From positions 96,308,723 through 96,372,722 of the forward strand of contig CM049309.1 of the NCBI GenBank assembly GCA_026874595.1: a stretch of 64,000 bases of DNA. The letters run 5' to 3'. Origin of the DNA: Sipunculus nudus (taxonomy: Eukaryota > Annelida > Sipuncula > Golfingiida > Sipunculidae). The notes under the pieces were generated by a model that was not told the origin of the DNA, made no database searches, and saw only the letters and a program-made list of their open reading frames with translations. Every line of letters begins with the position of its first letter. Position 1 is the first letter of the stretch. The position numbers were made by a program, and so were the translations under genes. Positions 11,381 to 23,690 of this stretch are shown piece by piece.

Positions 11381-11609
11381 ACAGTGATCCCTATAAGGAA
11401 AGTAAGATTTTCTTTACATTTTGACACCAAGGTTGATTTGATATGGTGAGGAAAGGTTTTGAAATTCACCTGGACATTCAAACATTTGTATCTGCAGGGG
11501 TTAACATTATTCTGGAGGTTCATTCCCTGCTCTATATGTAGGTACAGGTCTGTATTCTCTATAATGAAAGTGAAAGGGTAGATAGAGAAAGGCATAGCTG
11601 ACCCAGATA

Positions 11610-13907
11610 AAACAAGGGACATATGGGTCACGGCGCTCAGCTGTTATATATGATAAAAAAATATGATTTAGAAATGAGGCACATGCTGGTTTTGTGTGGT
11701 AAAAAGTATAAGCTGTATTATGAGTTGTTGTTGTTTAACTAATGTATGATTTTGATAGTACTTTTGGAGACAGGGAAGAGGATTGATTTCCCACCATGTC
11801 TGGTATTTATTCAGTTTTCACCAAACAATGGTGTTGAGAATCCAGAGTGTACAAAATACACATTTAAATAATGATCATAAGTACCTGGTTTTATGGCTTT
11901 TATTTATATTAAAAAAAATAAATGTAATATATTCATTTTGGACTAATTTCACATCAATGTACACACTAGACACAGAAGGAATCTAGATTAATAATATCAA
12001 CTGCATCTTTGTCTATCATTAATTTCCTTCATATGATCCCTAATGATTAGTAATGAATAATATGATTTACTTTTTTATTATAAAATTTGAACTGAAAAAT
12101 GCCATAGGTGACTGCATGGTGTTATTTGGAATATGTGACATTCTATCCATCGATACAAGATTCTTATATCATCAGTAACTGCAAGTTAATTCCCTATCGT
12201 TATAAACTAACAAATTCCTTTTCTATTTTTCTTTAATTTGTTATTAAAAACCAATAAAAATTGATTAATTCATTGTTTATTGTTATGTTGTTGGTTAAAA
12301 CTACTAGATGCGTTGGGTTGGACACCTGGGTCAACTGTGGCTGGCCATAAGCTGCCTGGCTGCCCCAGTATATGCCTCGAATCAAGCGTGCATAAATTGC
12401 TGAAAGTTCAACAAGGTCAACATACAGGTGACTCAAGAGTGGCTGGAGAGAGCCAAGGTCTGGTATGGTCTCATAAAAACATTAATAAAAGCTACAATTT
12501 TTGGCCAATTTCTTTCAGCTTTCTAAACTAAAAAGCTGAAATCCTTATGTGTGCATGATATGAAAATCATATAAACAGAGCTCACAAGGAACAAACGTGA
12601 AATGGTCAAAATTGGGCAAAATTTAAGGTACTAATTTTATATTTATACTAATAACATATAAAATTTTAAAAAATTCAGAACTAATTTTGGGTATTCAATT
12701 GAATCTTGATTAAATAATGTTACATCCCTGACAAAAAATCTCTAGCTTCAGCAAGCCCCTTGTTAAGGGAGTAAATATATTTCTTGATTTTTTACAAAGT
12801 GCATTATGTTTTGGCCCATAACTTAAAACAATTACGCAATACTGCCATCATTTCTGGCATGTGCACAGAGAATGTATAGAAAAACATGTATATTATATAT
12901 GATTAAAGTCAGATCAGTGGTTTTGATATTAGGCAGTATTGAAGTGTAACAATGGGTTTTTAATTGAAAAATGAAGTTTTTCATTAATATCTCAAAGGTA
13001 TTAAGTCCTAGTGACCAAATTCTTGGCATGGTAGGGGATTTTGGAGACATCTAATTGTATGCCAAAATTTAAGGAACTGAGAGCTGAAGCTGGGGAGCTG
13101 AGCTCTTGCAAACTGCATAACACTAGCCTGCTGTAAACAATATGTTACATGGTGCTTGAAAACTTGAATAAAATCTACAGTTTTTGATCAACTGGTTTCA
13201 AATTTTTGGTGTTAACAGACAAAATGCTAATAAAAACATGCGGAGAAAATTAAATCCACAGTACTTACAGGGAAAAAACGTGCCATGGTCAAAGTTAGGC
13301 AAAATTTAAGGCACCAATTTTTTTATTTTTGTTAATATTTTAAAAAATTTAAAAGATTTTGATCTAATTTTGGGTATACAATTTAATTTTGATTAATTAA
13401 AGTTATATTAATTGAAAAAAAGTCCATATCTTTAACATGTTTTGTGTTAAGTAATCAAATATCTTTCCTGATTTTTTACAAAATGCATTATGTTCTGGCC
13501 CATAACTTTTTTAAATTATATAATACAGACATAATTTCAGGCATGTACATAGGAACTATATAGAGGAATATTTATGGTAAATATGAGGAAAAACAGATGA
13601 GTGGTTTTGATATTAGGCAGCCCTGAAGTGTGAAAATAGGTTTTTAATAAAAAATGAGGTTTTTCCTTAATTTCTCAAAGGAACAAAGTCACAAAGACCC
13701 AGTTTTCGGCTTTGTAGGAGATCTTGGGGACATCTAACACTATGCCGAATTTTGGATTCCTAGGTCTTACAGCTTCAAAACGTGCCACATCTACGGATGG
13801 ACGGACGGACGGACAAACGGACAGACGGACAATGGACAGACGGACGGACGACTGACAATGGACCACGACTATAGCTCAGATGACTTATAGTCAGCTGAGC
13901 TAAAAAT
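11610..13907 (-). mobile_element. E-family element, copy E1
   Basis: The plus-strand left end is ACAAGGGACATATGGGTCAC followed by GCGCTCAGCTG. The right end is a (GGAC)n tract and a 31-nt hairpin (13872-13902): TAGCTCAGATGACT pairs with AGTCAGCTGAGCTA around TAT, with one mismatch. CTCAGCTG near the left end and CAGCTGAG at the right make sub-terminal inverted repeats, so the plan resembles the H elements. The interior holds two tandem ~675-bp units (marks near 12595 and 13270: GGTCAAA..TTGGGCAAAATTTAAG). E1 and E2 are homologous over about 1.5 kb. No transposase ORF was found, so it is non-autonomous and its superfamily is uncertain. Confidence 0.65.
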
Positions 13908-14895
13908 GATAGGAAGCAATAAAAATATAAAATGGTAAAATCCCCACAGGTTAAGAATATGTCAAAATTTATCAAAAGGATGAAATTGATACATAAACAG
14001 TGAGGTCATTTTTTTTCAATATAAAAGTCAGATACATGTATCAGGAATTAAGGATTAAAGAGGACGATAGTTTTATATAATGAATTTTATATAATATAGC
14101 TTGTCTCCTGACCAGACTTTTGTCCAATGGAACTTACAGTTCCCTTTTGGCAGCTGAGCAACAGTTAGGTCTGTGCACTTTGTTGAAAATCAGTGCTTGG
14201 GGACTGAGAATTATGGGAAATCCCTGTGAACTCCCTAGCTGGTTCTGTGATGGCTGAATCAAACACAGACATGCTAAATCAAAACTGTCAACCTTATTGA
14301 CTCTATACAAGCATATTCCAATATAAAGCTTTGTCACAGGACAACTTTATTATTCAATCCTCTTTCATATTTAATGAAATACCGAGCAGACACTGGGCCT
14401 GCCTGGTTTATATGCTTACTTTGCTGTCCATTGGGTTTAATTTTCATAAATAAAACACCATTTATGCTGATTTTGTAAGTGAGCTGCCTTGTATCCAGCC
14501 TGTTTTGTTTTATGCAGTATTTTACATATAAGCACTGTGGCAGTAACCAGATGACAGGTTACAAAGGATAGAACCTGGTGTAAACACAATCTCAAACCTC
14601 TGTGAGTAAAAACTGTGTTGGTATTAATTCATCAAAATTATGATTCACATGGGAGCATATACAACACAAACTTTATGGCTGTTTTAGGCAAGATGAAAGA
14701 TATTTTCTTTACATGTCTTTAGAAGGCATATATTCAATTTCATTATATGGGCTAGGGATCATTTGATCAATTTTGTCCTGCATCATAATTTGTTAATATG
14801 ATTCCAAGTAATGTATTGTGAATATTTTTTGTTAAAGATTTTGTAACAGAAGCAGAAATAGCATATATTTTGCAGGGTTTGGTATACTTCACAAG
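13908..14895. other. unique intronic sequence, nothing recognised
   Basis: No coding ORF, RNA gene or strong repeat. Minus-strand open frames at 13775-13975, 14134-14337 and 14767-15051 lack domains; the last extends into the 37-bp array. Confidence 0.5.
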
Positions 14896-15512
14896 TGATA
14901 TACAGGCATTCAGAACACAACCACTAACACTCTGATATACAGGCAACCAGTACATAACCACAAACACTATGTTATTCAGGCACCCAGAACACAACCACAA
15001 ACACTCTGATATACAGGCAATCAGCACACAAACATTCTGATATACAGGCAATCAGAACACAACACTAACACTCTGATATACAGGCAACCAGAACACAACC
15101 ACAAACATTCTGATATACAGGCAACCAGAACACAACCACAAACACTCTGATATACAGGCAATCAGCACACAAACATTCTGATATACAGGCAATCAGAACA
15201 CAACACTAACACTCTGATATACAGGCAACCAGTATACACAACCACAAACACTGATATACAGGCAATCAGAACACAACCACAAACACTGATATACAGGCAA
15301 CCAGAACACAACCACTAACACTCTGATACACAGGCAACCCATACACAATCACAAACATTCTGATATACAGGCAATCAGAACACAACCACTAACACTCTGA
15401 TATACAGGCAACTAAAACACAACCACAAACACTCTGATACACAGGCAACCAATACAAAACCACAAACATTCTGATATACAGGCAATCAGAACACAACCAC
15501 TAACACTCTGAC
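14896..15512. repeat. 37-bp tandem array
   Basis: About 17 copies of a ~37-bp monomer (CTGATATACAGGCAACCAGA, ACACAACCACAAACACT). Several are shortened by loss of CCAC or AACAC, giving lengths of roughly 30-40. A block of three units near 14995-15070 is repeated at 15120-15200, indicating segmental duplication inside the array. Confidence 0.93.
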
Positions 15513-16271
15513 ATAAAAAGTTTAATCAGCACAAAACCCCAAATGTTCTCCACAGGAATTGCATTCTAAATTCAGCCCTAGCTGAGTGAAAATTATATAT
15601 GAAACCAGGAAGACACTAAGCTTTGGCATTTTTGCCACAGTGGAAAGGTTTCATGTGATAGAATTGTGAAAACTGAATCAAGCAAAAATCCAGTTTGAAC
15701 ATGACAATGTATATACAAGTATATCAAAACGACTATTCAGCTTTTGGAATAAACTGGCATATAATCATAAAACAAAGATATTGCACCTAAGAATAGAAAC
15801 TCCAGGTGCAGCTTTATGTATATGATGTATACAGACATCAGTTTTGTACTGGCATGAATTCCAATGGACAGGTTTTGGGCTCCAGTTCATTTAAATACAT
15901 GTATCCTGTCCACATGTACAATATTCATAAAGATGACACTCACATCATAAAAACATGTCAACTGGAAGTAAATAAACTAACATGCTCTTGAAAAAGTATT
16001 GTGTAAAATGCAAGAACAGGTGACATGCATAATACAACAACCAAAATAACAGAGGAAGCCTGCCATCAGTTAATGTTACATGGCCTCCACTCAAATAATG
16101 CACAGAATTAACACATGGCTGCACTCTGTTCTCTGCCCCTCTTAGAACAAACAATATGGCCTTATTTTTTTAGCCATGCTTTGCTACTATCACATTGTCA
16201 TTAATAAAACAACCAGACCCACGGGACCCTCAGTACACAAGAGGCAACAGCAAGCCTCGCTATCAATACCC
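15513..16271. other. unique intronic sequence, nothing recognised
   Basis: AT-rich DNA without domain-bearing ORFs. Minus-strand 15945-16154 is open but hydrophobic and lacks splice or family support. Confidence 0.5.
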
Positions 16272-17195
16272 TACTCAACATCCACAGAACTGTCCTAAAC
16301 CTCTCAACGTCCACAGAACTGTCCTAAACCTCTCAACATCCTCGGAACTGTCCTAAACCTACCAACATCCACAGAACTGTCCTAAAACCTCTCAACATCC
16401 ACAGAACTGTCCTAAACCTCTCAACATCCACAGAACTGTCCTAAAACCTCTCAACGTCCACAGAACTGTCCTTAACCTCTCAACATCCACAGAACTGTCC
16501 TAAAACCTCTCAACATCCACAGAACTGTCCTAAACCTCTCAACATCCACAGAACTGTCCTAAACCTCTCAACATCCAAAGAACTGTCCTAAACCTCTCAA
16601 CATCCACAGAACTGACCTAAAACCTCTCAGCGTCCACAGAACTGTCCTAAAACCTCTCAACATCCACAGAACTGTCCTAAAACCTCTCAACATCCACAGA
16701 ACTGTCCTAAACCTCTCAACATCCACAGAACTGTCTTAAAACCTCTCAACATCCTCAGAACTGTCCTAAAACCTCTCAACATCCACAGAACTGTCCTAAA
16801 ACCTATCAACATCCACAGAACTGTCCTAAAACCTCTCAACATCCACAGAACTGTCCTAAAACCTATCAACATCCACAGAACTGTCCTAAAATCTCTCAAC
16901 ATCCACAGAACTGTCCTAAAACCTCTCAACATCCACAGAACTGTCCTAAAAAACCTCTCAACATCTACAGAACTGTCCTAAACCTCTCAACATCCACAGA
17001 ACTGTCCTAAACCTCTCACCATCCACAGAACTGTCCTAAAACCTCTCAACATCCACAGAACTGTCCTAAACCTCTCAACATCCACAGAACTGTCCTAAAA
17101 CCTCTCAACATCCACAGAACTGTCCTAAAACCTCTCAACATCCACAGAACTGTCTTAAAACCTCTCAACATCCACAGAACTGTCCTAAAACCTCT
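16272..17195. repeat. 29/30-bp tandem array
   Basis: About 31 copies of AACTGTCCTAAAACCTCTCA plus ACATCCACAG. Monomers with CCTAAAACC are 30 bp and those with CCTAAACC 29 bp. Runs of 30-bp monomers (for example 16750-16940) keep a minus-strand frame open, which is an artefact and not a gene. The array abuts D2 without spacer. Confidence 0.95.
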
Positions 17196-18600
17196 ACAAG
17201 TGACCCAAGGGTCATGACACTCAGCCAACTGACATGTTGTCAATATGTCCTTGCAAAGGCAACTAATTAAGATAATGTAGGAGGCATCATAGTTCATGCA
17301 TATTAGCTTAAGTTCATCAGGACCCATAATCACATCAAATTTGATGAGAACCCATTCAGCCGTTCCTGAGGAATCTGGCAATTTGCGTGTACTTTGCATT
17401 ATTTCTGGGGTGCTCAAACATAGCCTGTAACTCAGAGAATATAGGTCACAGTGACCTAATTTCAGGTTAATGAGGAGAACTTTTGTGGAACTCTCAGGAT
17501 ATCAAGAAAGAAGATTCTAGGGACAGTGGTTATGATTTGTGTCCTGTTAACAGATTACAGCGTCTTTGAAGGTTTCAAAAATAGAGAAAAAATGTTTTAA
17601 AATGTGTAAAAAAATCTAGGTGGCACCACCATTTTCAGAAACTGATGAGACACTCCATGATCAATATGCATACAAAAAATCATTGTGATCAATGCATTAG
17701 TTGTTTAGATACTGGAGCTTTTGTATCAAACAAAAATTATTCTGGGGGTAGTTCTTGAGCCCCATTGCTTGAAGAATATAGGTAACAGAGACCTTATTTC
17801 AGGTTTCCAAGGAGACTTTTCATGGACCTCCCTGGATGTCAAATTAGTAGATTCTAGGTCCAATGGTTATGATTTGTGCCTTGCTTTGGTATCAAATTTT
17901 CAATTATTCTGGGAAATACTTATAAGCCTCATAGCTCGAAGAATATTGGTAACTGAGACCTAAGTTCAAGTTTCCAAGGAGACTTTTCATGGACCTTCCT
18001 GGATGTCAAGTAAGAAGATTCTAGGACAAAGGGTTACGATTTGTGCCCTGTTAACAGAAGACAGCATCTTTAAAGGTCTCAAAAATGGAGTAAAAATGCT
18101 GATTCGAAAAATTCCAGGTGGAGCCACAAGTCTGCAGAAATTTATGTTACACTCCATGATCAATATGCATGCAAAGAATCATGGTGATCAATGCATTAAA
18201 TGTTCAGATAATGGAGCTTTTGTATCAAACTTTTTAATTAGTATTTGGGTAATTCTGAGCCCCATAGCTCAGATGATATAGGTAACAAAGACCTAATTTC
18301 AGGTTTCAAAGGAGACTTTTCATAGGCCTCACTGGATGTCAAGTGAGAAGATTCTACTTCCAATAGTTATGATTTTTGCACTGTTTTGGTATCAAATTTT
18401 CAATTATTCTGGGGGTACGTATAAGCCTCATAGCTCAGAGAGTATGGGTATCAGAGACCTAATATCACACTTCCAAGGAGACTTTTAATGGATCTCTTAG
18501 GATATAAAGTTAGAAGTTTCTAGGTCAAGTGGTTATGATTTGTGCCCTTTTAATGGATGATCACATCTTTAAAGGTCTCAAAAATAAGTGAAAAAATAAT
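17196..18600. repeat. D-family dispersed repeat, copy D2
   Basis: It starts ACAAGTGACCCAAGGGTCATG then ACACTCAGCC, an end module shared with the E family. It continues with alternating ~165-bp half-units (AGGTAACAGAGACC-type marks at 17443, 17780, 17949, 18279, 18444). The first mark is a perfect palindromic AGGTCACAGTGACCT (17443-17457). A GGTGGCACCACC palindrome lies near 17620 and a degraded one (GGTGGAGCCACA) near 18117. No coding capacity. Confidence 0.72.
17443..17457. promoter_or_regulatory. perfect consensus estrogen response element (IR3)
   Basis: AGGTCA-CAG-TGACCT matches the vertebrate ERE consensus at all twelve half-site positions. It is repeat-borne (D2). Occupancy by a mollusc steroid receptor is inference; an ERE-like palindrome in a repeat may be chance or drift. 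Confidence 0.55.
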
Positions 18601-18899
18601 TAATAAATATACAACATACAAACACGAACAAGACCACGTTCACTTTGAAGAACAACTTACAAGTGATTTCAACCTCTAAATTTAACAGGCTTTTGACTGT
18701 TTAATTGTCTTTAAGGATGAATGATGATCATTTCCATCAATAATTTGAAAATTAATGAAAAGACACAGCAGTAAAAAGAAAAAAAAGTTTCTTTAAGATA
18801 TGTTCTCTGGTTCATTTTTATACATTAATTAAAATAAGTATCCTACAAATAAAGGTTGTATTTGAAGTAAAATAAGGTTAACAACAAATAATCACAAAC
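18601..18899. other. AT-rich spacer
   Basis: No gene, array or RNA structure recognised. A-rich runs near 18770-18790. Confidence 0.5.
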
Positions 18900-19620
18900 C
18901 TATGATTACGTAATTACACTGGATTAATCAGTTTCTGATTTCATGGACAAGGCCTCAGGAAGTCAAACGGGAACAGAAAGGCGTCCCAGGCCTATGTATT
19001 GAAAGTACCCAAGGCTGGCTGACTTTGAACAGTATGTGCAGATGCAAAATAAATGGCTTTCTCACAGATTACATTATTTGGACAGGCTGCACTGTGAAGA
19101 TGCATTCACAGGACAGCACTGGCAAGCCATTGACAAGTCACTGATTACGGGTGTCCAACCAGCCAAGCAGAAAACAGCATTTTGCTACCCATCCCCAAAG
19201 ACGGCTTAGCATCATATTGATGCATATGCAAAATGCCTTTGTGTCGCTAATTTCATGCCTGTTCCAAGTGCACATCAATGGATTCCATCTACATCACATG
19301 GCTATTGTTATGTTAATGCTAATCAGCCTGTCCAATAAAACGCAGAGCCAGTAGTAATTCTAGCATTATGGGGCACACTTGCATGAGGAACTGCCGGCCC
19401 TGAACTCAGAACGGACTAACGCTTCTTTTTGTTCTTCATTTGTAGCTGTTTAATTCCAGCAAACGCACAAGCCAAATTAGACACTCTATTCTTGTCTTTT
19501 GATAGTCATGGTGCTATTAGTACCTAGACGACCTCCCATGGGAACAGGCAGTGCCTTGGGCTTTGTGCAGGAATCCATTTAGTCACTGGTGTTTCATAAA
19601 TTTAAACCCATGCTGCTATT
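18900..19620. promoter_or_regulatory. unique block, candidate intronic enhancer
   Basis: This block differs from its repeat-rich surroundings: balanced composition, no tandem structure and clustered motifs. These include TACGTAATTACACTGGATTAATCA (homeodomain-like, about 18906-18930), ATGCATATGCAAAATGCC (POU/octamer-like, about 19219-19236), GTTAATGCTAATCAG and CCAATAAAA near 19310-19340. The plus-strand open frame 19151-19354 shows no domain. Enhancer function is inference from composition and motif density; cross-species conservation was not tested. Confidence 0.3.
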
Positions 19621-20889
19621 ACTTCCCTAGATCAATACTCTTCCCTGATCTCTGCTCATCCTGAAACCTGTCATTTTATCACGTGCCATTGTCTCTCCAG
19701 TATCTCCTTAAGTACTCCACATCAGCCCACACTGTGATTTCCTATCTTTTCTTTTTGTAACTTTTACAGTAACTGGCCACTGAAAACCATTGATACAAAA
19801 CTCTAAACTCACTTGTATTAAATTATTGGTGCAAAAGTCAAAGAGTCCTCAGTGGTTAAAGACACTTGGCGTACCATTTTAATATCTTTATTATCAGAAC
19901 AAAGCTTGACTGAAATACAAGCTACAATAATTCATTTATTCAGCACTACAAAGCTTTCCTGATATTACTAACTTCTCTTGTTTGCATAGAAATTTTTCCA
20001 AAATATCTTTACTTAAGTCTGTTTAGTACAACAAAATCTTCCCAGACAGCTCATAATTTTATGCACTTAGTACAACAAGTGATTAGTTAATCCAAAGCTT
20101 CAGTTGTATATATGACTGGCTATGTACAACAAGTGCTTCTAAGATACTTAAAAATTTATTTCTGTGTACTACAAAACTACCAAGGTATACATATGATTTA
20201 TATGATGCAAAGAAACAAAAGCTTCATTATACTGATAATTGATTTATTCAACAAAAGCTTGACTTCTGTATTTTGCACAATAAAGATAACTTGATATACA
20301 AGAAAACATTTTGGGAATTTCATTTACTATTAGCAACCAACAAAACCCCTCTTTTCCTTTTTGTCTTTTTAAACCAAATCAGATAGAATATCAACTGTGT
20401 ACAAAGAAATCATGAGGTCAAAAGGCTTCTACCAATCCACAACACCCCTCCCTTGATCCATCAAAACTCTCCAAGAAAGGTTCATACTCAATCTTACATT
20501 ATTTTCACAAAGTATGTCAATTTTATTTACTTGTTTTTGACTGATATTATATAATGATAAATTTCTTGCTCACACAAACAAAGGCTTAAAAAGAATACAA
20601 AACTTGATAATATCCTTTTAATCATCTGATCTTCAGCAAATTAAATCTACTATAACAGCAGTCAGAGAAGATTAAGTTAAGACTATCGTAAGGAATAATA
20701 AACGGCACATCAAAATGAAATGAACATTAAATCCTGATAAAAATAAGCAGCTTTAAACTTTCTAGCACTGCCAAACAAAAGCTCAAGGAGAAAATCTTAC
20801 TTGATGATTTCCAGGATAAATTTACAAGGACCAAAATTTCTGAGACAAATATACTGATCCTAGCAGAGACATTGTGAAATACTTCTTCA
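19621..20889. other. unique intronic sequence, nothing recognised
   Basis: AT-rich sequence with phrases such as TAGTACAACAAG repeated loosely at 20022-20140. No gene or RNA recognised. Confidence 0.5.
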
Positions 20890-21830
20890 GCATAAACTGT
20901 GCAAACTGTTCATATAATCTTATTAGCTTTCCACGTGAATAAAATCCAGAATGGAAGCAGTAGTTTAAAACAGTAGTGTTCATTGTAAGTGCAAACTGTT
21001 CATATAATCTTATCAGCTTTCTATGTGTATAGAATCCAGAATGGAAGCAGTAGTTTAAAACAGTAGTGTTCATTGTAAGTGCAAACTGTTCATATAATCT
21101 TATTAGCTTTCTATGTGTATAGAATCCAGAATGGAAGCAGTAGTGTTCATTGTGAGTGTAAACTGTTCATATAATCTTATTAACTTTCTATGTGAATAGA
21201 ATCCAGAATGGAAGCAGTAGTGTTCATTGTAAGTGTAAACTGTTCATATAATCTTATTAGCTTTCTATGTGAATAGAATCCAGAATGGAAGCAGTAGTTT
21301 ACAACAGTAGTGTTCATTGTAAGTGTAAACTGTTCATATAATCTTATCAGCTTTCTATGTGTATAGAATCCAGAATGGAAGCAGTAGTTTAAAACAGTAG
21401 TGTTCATTGTAAGTGCAAACTGTTCATATAATCTTATTAGCTTTCTATGTGTATAGAATCCAGAATGGAAGCAGTAGTGTTCATTGTAAGTGTAAACTGT
21501 TCATATAATCTTATTAGCTTTCTATGTGAATAGAATCCAGAATGGAAGCAGTAGTGTTCATTGTAAGTGTAAACTGTTCATATAATCTTATTAGCTTTCT
21601 ATGTGAATAGAATCCAGAATGGAAGCAGTAGTGTTCATTGTAAGTGTAAACTGTTCATATAATCTTATTAGCTTTCTATGTGAATAGAATCCAGAATGGA
21701 AGCAGTAGTTTAAAACAGTAGTGTTCATTGTAAGTGTAAACTGTTCATATAATCTTATCAGCTTTCTATGTGAGTAGAATCCAGAATGGAAGCAGTAGTT
21801 TAAAACAGTAGTGTTCATTGTAAGCGTACA
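20890..21830. repeat. 90/77-bp tandem array with long and short units
   Basis: Eleven units start (GTTCATATAATC) at 20908, 20998, 21088, 21165, 21242, 21332, 21422, 21499, 21576, 21653 and 21743. Long units are 90 bp. Short units are 77 bp and lack 13 bp between two CAGTAG copies (CAGTAGTTTAAAACAGTAG becomes CAGTAG). The order is L L S S L L S S S L L. Minus-strand frames through it are repeat artefacts. Confidence 0.96.
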
Positions 21831-22043
21831 TGTTTCAACAAATAGCATCCATACTCTCCTCTGGGGAGCTGTTAGCATACTTAAAACCTTTCTTGGCTAT
21901 AAACTGTCCTGCCAGGAGCCAGCCCGGATCTGATTTGGTAGCACTTTGTCACCTATTGAGGCCATGGTTTATTTTATTTATGGGATATTACAAACCCTAG
22001 TCACAAAAGTCAATAAAAATAATGTCCCTACATCTCAAAGTCT

Positions 22044-22650
22044 TCATAACACTGGTCATATGGTCTGGATTGTCTAGCGTACTTACATGTCCTGTTCCTG
22101 GTCACATGGTCTGGATTGTCTAGCGTACTTACATGTCCTGTTCCTGGTCACATGGTCTGGATTGTCTAGCGTACTTACATGTCCTGTTCCTGGTCACATG
22201 GTCTGGATTGTCTAGCATACTTACATGTCCTGTTCCTGGTCACATGGTCTGGATTGTCTAGCGTACTTACATGTCCTGTTCCTGGTCACATGGTCTGGAT
22301 TGTCTAGCGTACTTACATGTCCTGTTCCTGGTCACATGGTCTGGATTGTCTAGCGTTCTTACATGTCCTGTTCCTGGTCACATGGTCTGGATTGTCTAGC
22401 GTACTTACATGTCCTGTTCCTGGTCACATGGTCTGGATTGTCTAGCATACTTACATGTCCTGTTCCTCTTCACATGGTCTGGACTGTCTAGCGTTCTTAC
22501 ATGTCCTGTTCCTGGTCACATGGTCTGGATTGTCTAGCGTACTTACATGTCCTGTTCCTGGTCACATGGTCTGGATTGTCTAGCATACTTACATGTCCTG
22601 TTCCTGGTCACATGGTCTGGATTGTCTAGCGTACTTACATGTCCTGTTTC
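22044..22650. repeat. 46-bp tandem array
   Basis: About 13 nearly identical 46-bp units (TGGTCACATGGTCTGGATTG, TCTAGCGTACTTACATGTCCTG, TTCC). Most differ only at GCGTACTT/GCATACTT/GCGTTCTT, indicating recent homogenisation. Confidence 0.96.
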
Positions 22651-23690
22651 TGTTGAGATTGTTACAACATTTTGAAGGAAGAATCTAGGTAGTGCATAAT
22701 GATACTGATGAGTAATTATAACCCCATGTATAACATGAAACAGGCTAACAGTGAACATTTTAATTAAGAAAATTAATGAGCAAAGTATGAAGAAACTGAA
22801 ATACTAATCAATTTTAATATTTATAAATAATTTTTGTTCATCTGAATTCTAGAAAACTTGATGTTGCAGAAATGAGGATTATGACTTGATTATTGAGATA
22901 AATATTCCATGTTCATTGGGATAAGAGGAAGGTGACAATGCAATCAGCAACTCTCTGTAATTATAAATACAAAATGCCTGGCAACTAGGCTTTTGTTACA
23001 TAATTCTGATTACAACATCTGGATTCTTCATGCAAAACACTTTAATTTATGTTTGCTTCCCAATTACCAACCATTAGCTAATTGCACAACTGCAGTGATC
23101 CTGAATTTTGTTGAAAAAAAGAACATTTAAGAAAGAGATAAATTTTGCTGAACACCCCAGAAAAAAACAGCTTGAACTACTCTATTACAAACATGTGTCC
23201 ATTTCTTTGTCTAACACATAAGCTCTGTGCATGAAAAGCGCCCATAAATCTGTCAGAGTAGTTGCGATTGGTTCCCTATTGTAATTGCATTGCGCAGAAA
23301 TCCTGTCAAGTTCTCTCCTGTTTTGGGATCCTTCCATTATTTATTATAAATGTGTAACAGTTTGCCCCTCTAGGCCTGTTATATGGTCTTTTACAAACAC
23401 TAGCAGATAATCAGTGTTGATGGAAATTTAGGCAATATTGACTTTTTGATCTGCATAATCAACACACATGGCTGAACTAGTTGACTGGAGGCCAGGGTAG
23501 TGGGTCTGTGTGTCTGGCTGGAACAGCCCAGTCAGATCAGGTGTAAAAGAGCCGCTGGGTTTACTTGAGTCACTGATACTGAGGCCATGACCTCAGTCCC
23601 ACAACCTGACACCCCTATCTGTAAAGTGGAATGTTCTTTCAAGGATAACCCCTCTCCTATATTAACCCTTGGTACATGGATGGGTAGGAC
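22651..23690. other. unique intronic block, possible regulatory content
   Basis: No coding ORF supported. Around 23210-23310 the sequence is more balanced and contains GCGATTGGTTCCC (CCAAT-box-like) and GCATTGCGCAGAAAT (C/EBP-like) in a run without repeats. A role as a conserved element is speculative. Confidence 0.35.

Noticed and set aside
22044-22650. Regular 46-bp array considered as a CRISPR locus
   Set aside because: Units are identical throughout with no unique spacers, and the genome is eukaryotic. The same reasoning applies to the 38-, 37- and 34-bp arrays.
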